Source: Phycisphaerae bacterium (lineage in GTDB: Bacteria > Planctomycetota > Phycisphaerae > UBA1845 > PWPN01). Taken from it: a stretch of DNA of 40,476 bases. The DNA is taken from assembly GCA_012719955.1 (NCBI GenBank), contig JAAXZI010000191.1:1-40476 (forward strand), in the 5' to 3' direction. The notes beneath the pieces are model-generated. The model saw only the letters and a program-made list of their open reading frames with translations. It was not told where the DNA came from and did no database searches. A program made the position numbers and the translations under genes. Positions 22,204 through 29,964 of this stretch are shown piece after piece; the first letter of the stretch is position 1, and every line of letters starts with the position of its first letter.

Positions 22204-22890
22204 TTACGCCTTCAACAGTTCAACCTTCCTCGCATTCGTCAGATCACACGCATTCCCCTCGTCCGTGTCGATGTGCACCTCCAGTTTGAGCGCCGGGTCC
22301 ACTCGCGCAACCACGTTGCCAAAGGTCATGGGACAACTGCTGTCCACCTTCAGCAGCATGTGGTCGCCGGACTTCACGCCGTAGTACTCGGCTTCCCGGG
22401 GGTTCATATGGACGTGCCGCATGGCCCGGATGACGCCCTCTTTGAGTTCGATGTACCCCTTGGGCCCCAGCACGATGCAGCCCGGCGTGCCCTTGATGTC
22501 GCCGCTCATGCGCACGGGCAAGTCGATGCCCATCGCGATCCCGTCGGTGAACGACAGCTCGATCTGGTTGAGGGTCCGGCACGGCCCCAGGATGCGCAGG
22601 TTGGTGATGGTACGGTGACGGGGGCCGATGATGGTCACGGTCTGCTCGCTGGCAAACTGCCCATCCTGGTACAACATGCGGTACGGCGTCAGCTTCGCCC
22701 CGGGGCCAAACAGGATTTCGAGGTTCTCCTGCGTGATGTGCATGTGTCGCGCGGAGATGTTCACCAGCAACTTGGGCTTGTATGCCCCGGCCACCTGGAT
22801 TCGTCCGTTCAGCCGGTGGCGAACCACCTCGCGAACCACGCGCTCCACGGCCGACCGATCCAACAGCCCGCCTCGTGTCATTACGCTCAT
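22204..22890 (-). CDS. pduL: Phosphate propanoyl/acyltransferase PduL (microcompartment core enzyme)
   Basis: A 228-residue PduL that moves the acyl group from CoA to phosphate, recycling CoA inside the compartment. Both PduL repeats are visible with their zinc motifs: [13 protein letters not shown] (HxH) and [15 protein letters not shown]. The N-terminal ~25 residues hold an amphipathic helix, [17 protein letters not shown], of encapsulation-peptide type, common in compartment PduL and absent from cytosolic forms. The ATG at 22890 has AGGA upstream; a GTG at 22905 would add five residues. It is the first enzyme gene after the regulator. Confidence 0.92.
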   Translation of the reverse strand: MSVMTRGGLLDRSAVERVVREVVRHRLNGRIQVAGAYKPKLLVNISARHMHITQENLEILFGPGAKLTPYRMLYQDGQFASEQTVTIIGPRHRTITNLRILGPCRTLNQIELSFTDGIAMGIDLPVRMSGDIKGTPGCIVLGPKGYIELKEGVIRAMRHVHMNPREAEYYGVKSGDHMLLKVDSSCPMTFGNVVARVDPALKLEVHIDTDEGNACDLTNARKVELLKA

Positions 22891-22911
22891 CAGAGCCGTC
22901 CTCACCAGCAG

Positions 22912-22931
22912 GTCGGGTCAGCAGACCCGAC
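22912..22931. repeat. REP-like palindrome upstream of pduL
   Basis: An exact copy of the 20-bp GTCGGGT-CAGC-AGACCCGAC palindrome at 3304-3323, here 21 bp upstream of the pduL start, where it could affect the leader. Confidence 0.75.
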
Positions 22932-23040
22932 GGAATCTTCTGTCCATCCCGGACCTTTTCAGCGCTTCGGGCCGGCATTCCGCTCGCCTTTCGAGGAGGG
23001 CAGGATGCCCGGCTCCCCGTACGCCCGTTTCCATGCGTTC

Positions 23041-23880
23041 TCAGCGCCTCAGGTCGCTCCTCAGTTCCGCCCGTCGCCACGCACCGGCTTCCACGGAAGC
23101 CGTCCCCCCGTTGCCCTTTTTCACTTCCGCCAGGATCAGTTCAGCCCCGGCATCCCGCACCACCTGGTGCCACCTGGCCTCCAACCCCTCGTCAGCAATA
23201 ACCCGGTGAACCGCCTCCCAGCCGCTCAGCCGGGCTAACCCGCGGCGCCCGAACTTGCTCTGGTCGGCCACCACGATGACCTCTTCCGCGCACCGCATCA
23301 TTTGCAGTTCGGTCTCAACCATCAGAACGTTCGCGTTGTAGAGCCCGTCTTCCGCGATCCCGGCCACCCCCATGAACGCCTTGCTCACGTGCAGGGATCC
23401 CAGAGCCTGGACTGCCAGCGGCCCCAAGGCCACGCCGGTCCGTGGATAGATGAAGCCCCCAACGAAGATCAATTCAATATGCGGTGCGCTATTAAGCAGG
23501 TGTGCGATCGGAAGCGAGTTCGTAACCACCTGGAGGGATCGATTCAGAAGCTGACGCGCCACCTGGAATGTGGTCGTGCCGCCGTCCAGCAGTATTGTCT
23601 CGCCTTCCTGGATCAGCCCGGCCGCCGCCTGCCCGATGGCCTGCTTCTCGGCAACGGCCGTGGCCTCCCGCGCGTCATAGTTCAACGCGCTGAAGCGATC
23701 GCTGATGAACACCGCCCCTCCGTGCGTCCGCCGGACGATGCCCTCCTCTTCCATCTGGGACAGATCGCGCCGAATGGTCGACTCCGACACGCCCAGTTCG
23801 GATACCAGGACCGCCAGGTCTGCATAGCCCCGGCGAGCCAGGAATTCCGATAACTGCTGCCGTCGTGCTTCGCCCGTCAA
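23041..23880 (-). CDS. DeoR/GlpR-family transcriptional regulator
   Basis: A 279-residue repressor-type protein. Residues about 2-60 form the DeoR winged helix (EARRQQLSEFLARRGYAD, then LGVSESTIRRDLSQMEEEGIVRRTHGGAV, read here as STIRRDL and GIVRRTHGGAV). The rest is the DeoRC sugar-phosphate sensor with LIQEGETILLDGGTTT and VTNSLPIA. The TTG at 23880 is chosen because GGAGG lies five bases upstream and it gives the family N-terminus; an ATG at 23925 and a GTG at 23892 are alternatives. It heads the microcompartment locus and probably responds to a deoxysugar phosphate; the ligand is inferred from the context. Confidence 0.88.
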   Translation of the reverse strand: MTGEARRQQLSEFLARRGYADLAVLVSELGVSESTIRRDLSQMEEEGIVRRTHGGAVFISDRFSALNYDAREATAVAEKQAIGQAAAGLIQEGETILLDGGTTTFQVARQLLNRSLQVVTNSLPIAHLLNSAPHIELIFVGGFIYPRTGVALGPLAVQALGSLHVSKAFMGVAGIAEDGLYNANVLMVETELQMMRCAEEVIVVADQSKFGRRGLARLSGWEAVHRVIADEGLEARWHQVVRDAGAELILAEVKKGNGGTASVEAGAWRRAELRSDLRR

Positions 23881-23949
23881 TTCAGCCTCCACACAACAGG
23901 CCGTCCATGCCCGTCTCCGCAACATCCTGCGCGGATTCTGTCAAAACCG

Positions 23950-23984
23950 ATCATAATCCTGCACGATTACGGCCGAGTTGTCAA
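23950..23984 (-). promoter_or_regulatory. Candidate promoter and operator of the regulator gene
   Basis: On the minus strand TTGACA (complement of 23979-23984) is followed by a weak -10 (CAGGAT at 17 bp spacing) or TATGAT further on. The perfect inverted repeat TAATC-CTGCAC-GATTA at 23954-23969 overlaps this region and is a good place for autoregulation. No experimental consensus is known to me. Confidence 0.35.
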
Positions 23985-24045
23985 GGGCGTGCGCCGGGAA
24001 TCGGAGAGCTAAAGGCCGGGGAACCCGACCGGGCAGAGCATTCAT

Positions 24046-24076
24046 AAAAAAACCGGCTTGCCTCGCGCAAGCCGGT
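24046..24076 (-). terminator. Rho-independent terminator of the PilZ gene
   Basis: Read on the minus strand, a perfect 10-bp stem (ACCGGCTTGC/GCAAGCCGGT, 5-nt loop) is followed by seven T residues (A-run at 24046-24052). It ends transcription of the PilZ gene before the regulator promoter. Confidence 0.88.
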
Positions 24077-24135
24077 ATGAAATATGGATTTGCGATCACA
24101 GGATCACGGATCGACCGCGGAATCCCGCCGGTCAT

Positions 24136-24579
24136 TCAATCCTTCGTGTCTTCCAGCCGGACCCCGATGCCCACCTGGTCGTGGCCATGCCCGAGCGTCA
24201 TTTCCATTCGGACGATGGTGCCAAGCCGGGAGAGCCGGTCTTCGTCCCTCTCAGAATGCATTTCGAACAGATACCGTTGCCCGACGGCCATGCCCAACCC
24301 ATCGGGCACAACCGCATAGAGCCCCTCTTCACTCAAGTTCAAACACTCTCCGCGGATGGGCAACGGGTTTTCCGTCTCCCACCAATCCGGGTCGGTAATC
24401 AACAGTTCGTGCCGCATCGGACGCCGGGGACATTGACGGCACTCCTGCTGAGTTACGCCCGTAGCCCAATCAGTTACGAACAGCCCTTCCCGCCCTTCCG
24501 CATTCATGAACACGGGCTCGGGCGTGGCAAAAGGGGTAAACCCTGATCTGCTCCACTGTGGCTGCGAAAAAATCCCCAT
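24136..24579 (-). CDS. PilZ-domain protein
   Basis: A 147-residue protein. After about 50 N-terminal residues comes RRPMR (RxxxR) and, later, NLSEEG (D/N-x-S-x-x-G), the two motifs that bind cyclic di-GMP in PilZ domains. The C-terminal strands (GTIVRMEMTL and VGIGVRLED) fit the PilZ barrel. It is a single gene with its own terminator. A role as a c-di-GMP receptor in motility, adhesion or polysaccharide control follows from the family; the partner is unknown. Confidence 0.8.
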   Translation of the reverse strand: MGIFSQPQWSRSGFTPFATPEPVFMNAEGREGLFVTDWATGVTQQECRQCPRRPMRHELLITDPDWWETENPLPIRGECLNLSEEGLYAVVPDGLGMAVGQRYLFEMHSERDEDRLSRLGTIVRMEMTLGHGHDQVGIGVRLEDTKD

Positions 24580-25981
24580 GCGTGCCTCCTGCTCTTTTCT
24601 CCAGACAACCGGCCGGCCCGGGAACGAACCGAGCTATAGCGGGAACCAGGCGCAAGACCAACCGCCTGCCGCCTCGCGGCCACGCTTCCCGAAAACAATC
24701 AGGATTGAAACTGAGGTGTTTAACTCTTGATCCGCCGCCCGCTGAACTCGCCAACACCGGAGCAAGGCGGAAAGCAGATTCAAGTCAGAGCATCCTGCTC
24801 TGCCGGGCGGCCAAGCCCATTTGACGTGTCGGAATCCGCCCCTCACCGCCCTGGCGAGCGGCCGTCAAACAGCATAAATACGGACCAATCTTGATATTAG
24901 TATGGCTCCTTTTCGGCCCCCAGTCAAGCCCGGCCGGAGGCCCTTGCGCCGGTATTTCCAAGTCCTGCGAAGATTTGAGATCTCCCGCGCCAACCGGCCG
25001 GGAATCGAACATCGGCAGGCTAGGCGGCCGATTCAGCACATAATGATTGCATACAGCAAGAATCGAGTCGTGAGTTTTCCGGAGCCGACATTTCGGCGGC
25101 CCCTTCCCCCGACCATCGCGAGGCAGGCAAGGTGGGTTCCCCGGCAAGGCATGACGGCACAGAGCGCAGGCCGGTCGGACAACAAAGGGCCGGCGCCGCA
25201 TGTGCAGCTCTCAGCTCTGCAAAATCGCCTCTTTTATCATTGACACCCCTCTGAACCTGAGGTAGATTTATAGTGACGAGTGGTTACGGCGTGCACGGTT
25301 TCATCCGGCTTCGGTGGTCAGTAAACCGTAAATAGTACTAATAATTTCATACCGGCAGGCTGGTTTCAGCAGCGATTCATCCCCCCGAAGCGACATTCAT
25401 ACCCGCCCCGTAGCCAACCCGGATAGTTGCGCCCCTGGAGCTGTGATCCGCTTCCGGCAGGCCTCTGCGAGGCCGGCGGCAAGGGATTTCGTCCAGGTGG
25501 AGCACCCAGTGAAACGTACTTGGAGTCTTGAGTGAACGTTTCATGGTTTTTGCGGTTGGCGCAATCAGAGCCATGAGTTAAGATTTTCGCTCCCGCTGGT
25601 CGGGCGGCAGAGACCGCGCTTGCGGATCGTGCCCTCCAGTGTGGACAATGGGAAGGTTTCGTCGCGGAGCGAATTCAGGACTGCTGTCCGCGGTCGGTCG
25701 GCAAGCGGTTTGCCGATCGTGGATATCGCGGTGGCTGTAAGAGGGTGCCTGGCGTCAGTGCGCCTGCCTCGATTGACGCCGGGACGATCGCGGTCCTCGA
25801 GCAGGCCGGAGGCTGTTCAGGGCAACGGCGAATGACCCGACGGAGCGCGCGAGAATAGTTCTCATCGGCTCATTCCCTACAAGGTCTTTCGTCCGGGTCA
25901 TCGTGACGCCCTGACGCTCCCTACGGTCTTCCTCCGGGGGTATCCGCGAGGTTTGTGCCACAAGGCACAGGAGGTTCCAAC
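24580..25981. other. 1.4-kb gap without a recognisable gene
   Basis: Open frames here (up to ~138 codons) have no recognisable family, poor composition and no ribosome sites. The region holds a promoter at 25240-25268, a hairpin ACGGTTT/AAACCGT at 25295-25329, another GGCCTCTGCGAGGCC at about 25460, and TGTGCC-ACAA-GGCACA at 25954-25969 just before the AGGAGG of the prepilin gene. It may be a long leader or an unrecognised RNA. Confidence 0.5.
25240..25268 (+). promoter_or_regulatory. Sigma70-type promoter
   Basis: TTGACA at 25240-25245, exactly 17 bp, then TAGATT at 25263-25268. This is the best promoter match in the window. It is followed by a hairpin at 25295-25329 and then by about 650 nt before the next gene, so it either drives a long leader or an unannotated small RNA. 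Confidence 0.6.
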
Positions 25982-26950
25982 ATGAGGCATCAACAATCAC
26001 GGAAGGGCCGGTCAGGCTTCACCCTGATCGAGCTGCTGGTCGTGGTCGCAATCATCGCATTGCTGATCTCGATCCTGCTGCCCAGTCTGGCCCGGGCACG
26101 CGAGTTGGCCAAGCGCACCACCTGCGCCGCCAACTTGAACGGTATCGGCAAGGGTCTCTTCACCTACGCCACGGACGGCAATCAGGGCATGCCCATTGCA
26201 GCCCACCAGCCCGACACGGACAACGATTTGAAGACCGGCGCCGTCAAGTATGACGAGATGATCGGCTCCAAGCGCGGCCAGTTGGGTTCGCCGGCCCTGG
26301 GCGAGACCTACGAGAACGAGAACCAGATGTCCACCGTCCGAAACCTCTGGACGCTGGTCCGCAACGGCGCTTCCACCCCGGCCTCCTTCATCTGCCCGTC
26401 CACCAACGATCAGAAGAATGACGAGGACAGCCCCCAGGATTACTGGGATTTCGGCCTTGGCGACTCAACCACCGCCGGCACTGCTCCTTCCCGGAGCGAC
26501 TGGGCCAAGGGCTACACCCAGGTGAGCTACGGCTACCAGGTTCCCTACGGCAGCACCGGCAAGCCCTCTGCTGAAAGCGATCAGCGCGCCGTCCTCTCGG
26601 CTGACAAGGGTCCCTACGGCATCACCATTGATGGCAAGCAGGGCACCAACCCGGGTGACCCCACCATCGCCACCACGGCCAGCCCGGATGAGTGGCGCAA
26701 GTACAACTCCCCGAACCACGGCGGCCGTGACGAGGGCGAGGGGCAGAACGTGCTGTTCGCGGACAGCCACGTCGACTGGGCCAACAAGCCCACTGCCGGC
26801 CCCGCTTTTGACAACATCTACACCCAGTGGTCCCAGGACCCGACCAAGACCACGAGCATGACCGTTGAGCATCGGGCGAAGGGCTTTGCCCCCAAGGGCG
26901 GCGACAGACTGACGCCCTATGCCAACACGGACGGCCTGATCTATCCGTAA
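25982..26950 (+). CDS. Prepilin-type (type II pseudopilin-like) protein of the planctomycete family
   Basis: A 322-residue protein. The N-terminus [19 protein letters not shown] is a type IV prepilin leader with the cleavage site before Phe and the conserved Glu at mature +5, followed by one membrane helix. The body is a globular domain, and near the end [14 protein letters not shown] is the hallmark found in the large DUF1559/H-X9-DG prepilin-like families of planctomycetes. AGGAGG is 7 nt before the ATG and a strong terminator follows. It would be cleaved by a prepilin peptidase and displayed at the envelope. Its specific role is unknown. Confidence 0.88.
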   Translation: MRHQQSRKGRSGFTLIELLVVVAIIALLISILLPSLARARELAKRTTCAANLNGIGKGLFTYATDGNQGMPIAAHQPDTDNDLKTGAVKYDEMIGSKRGQLGSPALGETYENENQMSTVRNLWTLVRNGASTPASFICPSTNDQKNDEDSPQDYWDFGLGDSTTAGTAPSRSDWAKGYTQVSYGYQVPYGSTGKPSAESDQRAVLSADKGPYGITIDGKQGTNPGDPTIATTASPDEWRKYNSPNHGGRDEGEGQNVLFADSHVDWANKPTAGPAFDNIYTQWSQDPTKTTSMTVEHRAKGFAPKGGDRLTPYANTDGLIYP

Positions 26951-27009
26951 CGCGTTTCGTGGTGCGGATCGACGGCATCCTGTGATGCCAACCATTTGAA
27001 TCAGTACCA

Positions 27010-27042
27010 ACGGGCGGCCATTCCGGCCGCCCGTTGTTTTTT
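27010..27042 (+). terminator. Rho-independent terminator of the prepilin gene
   Basis: A perfect 10-bp stem (ACGGGCGGCC/GGCCGCCCGT, 5-nt loop) followed by TGTTTTTT. Confidence 0.92.
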
Positions 27043-27206
27043 GCCATCTCCGCCCACCTGAAATACGAAAGCTGTCAATTGGATTTCGGGTGTGAATGGT
27101 CCCATCCCTGTTGAGGATGAGACATGATTGGCCAATGAGTTATCCAATCACTCGTCCGGCCATGCCGGCAGGGCCCTCTCCCCCATCCAACCGGAGCTTC
27201 GGGGTT

Positions 27207-28802
27207 TCAGAATTCATGCTCCGCCATGGAGCGTGGTACGTACCGTGCCACCCTTGGCATCGTGACGTCCTCATTGACAAACTCTTCGGCCAGGCGATGT
27301 TGCTTGGAAAGAACTTCCGAAAAAACCGGCGGCCACGGATCGACCTCCAGCGGGTACTCGATCAACCAGACGTTATACCGCCCTCCCGACGCTTCCGCGG
27401 CCGTCTCCAGGGTGGCACGAAGCCGATCTTGCCAATGCCGGTCCGGCTTCAGCGGCGTCACTTGCAGACGTGCAGGCAGACCGCTGAACCGCGACCCCCT
27501 CTTGCTTATCAGGCGTTCGCCGGGGACGACCCCACCCAGGTAATAGGCCGTGACATCCTCGCAGTTGTAGGCGGACACAACCACGTCGTGAGGGCCAAGC
27601 TGGGTAAGGATCCGACCGTACAACGCACGGGTCGGGGGGCGACGGGGCGGACCGGCATGCACATACCAGAGCCAACTCATCCCATACAGACATACCAGTA
27701 GCCCCAGCACCGCCCGGGGCAACACACGGCCCCCTCGCCCCAGTCGACCGGCCCCGCCCAGGCCCAGAAGCACCAGGACCGGCGCCCAGGCCGGCAGGAG
27801 TGTGCGCGGAAGCATGTTGGGAATGGATACCGCTCCCACCAGAGCCAGTGCCCCCACGTAGCTCCCCGCAGCCAGGGCAAGGGCCAACAACGGTCGTCGC
27901 AAACGACGACAACCCAGCGCCGCCATCACCAAAACCGCCGGGCCAATTATCAGCAGGCGCTGGAGCACGTACGCCGTCCAGACCGGCCTTGGCGTTTGCC
28001 GGTCTTCCCAATGCCGTACAAGCATGATGCCGAAAAATTCCTGGGCGTACGACTGCATCCGGCTCCAGGAATGCTCAGGGATCCACCAAGTCTGCTGATG
28101 AACCGCCGCCCAGTACAGATTAAACCAGAGCATCGGGCTCACCAGCAGCAGCCAGAGCCACGCACCGGAGGGACGCAGCAGCGCTTTCAGCTCCGCCCGG
28201 CCTCTCATCGCCACCAGGAAAACACAGGCCATGAGGAACACGAACAAGCCGACCGCGTGGGTGTGCGCTGCCGCCGCGCTCACCACCGCCAGGAAGGCCA
28301 ATCGTCCGCGAGACGGCCCGCGCCAGGCTAGCCGTTGGGCCGCCAGAAGAGACAGAACACTGAGCAGGAACAGCAGGCTGTAGCCCCGCAACTCCTGGCT
28401 GTAATGCACCGGGATCGGGGAAACCGCCGCCAGGAGCCCGGTTGGAACCGCCGCCCGCGGATGAATGCCCCCGGCCACCCGCATCAGCCCACCGACCGCG
28501 CACACCCCCAGCAGAACCGGCAGCAGGCGCATGGACCACTCCGAGTGGAAGGCCAGCGACCAGGCCTTGAAGAGCAGAAACGACAAAGGAGGGTGGTCCG
28601 TGATGACCGGCAACCCGGTAAGCAGGTCCCACCAACCAAGACGGACCAGCACAAGGCTCACGCCTTCATCCGGCCAGACGTCCGTGGTCGTGATCCCGAT
28701 CAGACGAACGAGAGTCGCGAGCAGGAGAACGCCACACGGCGCCCAGGCCCACCAGCGGGAATGCCGAGCAGGACTACTTGTCAATCCTTCGCACTTTTCC
28801 AC
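27207..28802 (-). CDS. GT39-like membrane glycosyltransferase (ArnT/PMT family)
   Basis: A 531-residue polytopic membrane protein. The first helix is followed by TTDVWPDEGVS, the luminal Asp-Glu motif of lipid-linked-sugar glycosyltransferases of the dolichyl-phosphate-mannose mannosyltransferase type. Then come DHPPLSFLLFKAW and HYSQELRGYSLL, also typical. About ten further helices and a soluble C-terminal part of ~120 residues follow. It would transfer a sugar from a polyprenyl-phosphate donor outside the membrane. The start (GTG 28802) lies in an 8-bp pyrimidine repeat and is uncertain. The gene ends convergently with the prepilin gene. Confidence 0.75.
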   Translation of the reverse strand: MEKCEGLTSSPARHSRWWAWAPCGVLLLATLVRLIGITTTDVWPDEGVSLVLVRLGWWDLLTGLPVITDHPPLSFLLFKAWSLAFHSEWSMRLLPVLLGVCAVGGLMRVAGGIHPRAAVPTGLLAAVSPIPVHYSQELRGYSLLFLLSVLSLLAAQRLAWRGPSRGRLAFLAVVSAAAAHTHAVGLFVFLMACVFLVAMRGRAELKALLRPSGAWLWLLLVSPMLWFNLYWAAVHQQTWWIPEHSWSRMQSYAQEFFGIMLVRHWEDRQTPRPVWTAYVLQRLLIIGPAVLVMAALGCRRLRRPLLALALAAGSYVGALALVGAVSIPNMLPRTLLPAWAPVLVLLGLGGAGRLGRGGRVLPRAVLGLLVCLYGMSWLWYVHAGPPRRPPTRALYGRILTQLGPHDVVVSAYNCEDVTAYYLGGVVPGERLISKRGSRFSGLPARLQVTPLKPDRHWQDRLRATLETAAEASGGRYNVWLIEYPLEVDPWPPVFSEVLSKQHRLAEEFVNEDVTMPRVARYVPRSMAEHEF

Positions 28803-28832
28803 ATTCTCACGTTCGATTCCGCAAAGCCCTGC

Positions 28833-29744
28833 CTAAACGGCCGGCATCTCCACATTCGACATCCTCTCCAGGGCCAACATCAACGCCTGCGTACCCGACC
28901 GCCCGTGCCCCAGGGCTTTCACCGATTGATAGAGCTGATGGGCCAGGGCCAATCCCGGCAGGGCGATGCCCATGCGCCCGGCCTCGGCCAAGGCAATACC
29001 CATGTCCTTCAGAAAGTGCTCGACGAAAAAGCCCGGGTCGAAGTCGCGTTTCAGAATCCGCGGGCCAAGATTGTTGATAGCCCACGAGCCGGCCGCCCCG
29101 CTGCCCACCGATTCAATCACTTTTCGGAGATCCAGCCCCGCTTTGTAGCCGTAAAGCAGGCACTCGCATACCGAGATCATGGATGACGCGATCAGCACCT
29201 GGTTGCACATCTTGGCATGTTGTCCCGCACCCGCGGGCCCGTGATGGATGATCAGCTTGCCCATGCATTGGAATAGGGGCATGAGCCCGGCCACCACCTC
29301 CGCATCACCGCCGATCATGATGGATAGGCTTGCGTTGCGGGCTCCAATATCGCCGCCCGAGACCGGCGCGTCCACGCTCGCCACCCCCCGGGCCTGAAGG
29401 GTCTCGTAAAGCTCCCGGGCCAGCGCCGGCTCGCCCGTGCCCATGTCGACCAGGACGCTGCCGGCCGTCACGCCATGGATCACGCCGTCCGTTTCCAATA
29501 CCACTTGTCGCAAGTCGGCTGGGAACCCCACCATGGTGAAGATCACATCGCTGCGCCGGGCCACCTCGCGGGGCGTCGGCGCCCATACCGCCCCCCGGGC
29601 CAGCAGGGGTTCGGCCTTGGCCCGCGTGCGATTGTAGACGGTCAGCTCATACCCGGCCTCGCGGATATGACCGGCCATGGCGGCCCCCATCACCCCGGTT
29701 CCAATCCAACCCACACGCGTTTTGCCCGGCGCTACCGGTTCCAT
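28833..29744 (-). CDS. NAD(P)-dependent 3-hydroxyisobutyrate-dehydrogenase-family oxidoreductase
   Basis: A 303-residue beta-hydroxyacid dehydrogenase. It has the Rossmann motif [30 protein letters not shown], the substrate loop [11 protein letters not shown] and the catalytic Lys in [11 protein letters not shown]. The C-terminal helical domain includes [21 protein letters not shown] is 7 bases before the ATG at 29744. Substrates of the family include 3-hydroxyisobutyrate, tartronate semialdehyde and related hydroxy acids; here it is not determined. The glycosyltransferase begins 30 bp downstream. Confidence 0.88.
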   Translation of the reverse strand: MEPVAPGKTRVGWIGTGVMGAAMAGHIREAGYELTVYNRTRAKAEPLLARGAVWAPTPREVARRSDVIFTMVGFPADLRQVVLETDGVIHGVTAGSVLVDMGTGEPALARELYETLQARGVASVDAPVSGGDIGARNASLSIMIGGDAEVVAGLMPLFQCMGKLIIHHGPAGAGQHAKMCNQVLIASSMISVCECLLYGYKAGLDLRKVIESVGSGAAGSWAINNLGPRILKRDFDPGFFVEHFLKDMGIALAEAGRMGIALPGLALAHQLYQSVKALGHGRSGTQALMLALERMSNVEMPAV

Positions 29745-29964
29745 GCTCCATCTCCTTTGAACAGGAGGCGTCAGAAATAACGGAAAATCGCCACTTCTCC
29801 CCACCCTCCGTGACCTCCTGTTTCAGCTCGATAATAGCCGGACCGGAACCAATGTGCATCTCGCCTCAACTTCCCGCTTTACGTTCTCGCTCATTCACAT
29901 TTCCACTTTCTCAGTTGTCACTCATCCATTACAATGCCGCCTCACCTACAAAGGAGATTCTCTG

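Noticed and set aside
24785..25243. Overlapping open frames on both strands in the 1.4-kb gap
   Set aside because: No family resemblance, no ribosome sites, and codon usage unlike the neighbouring genes.
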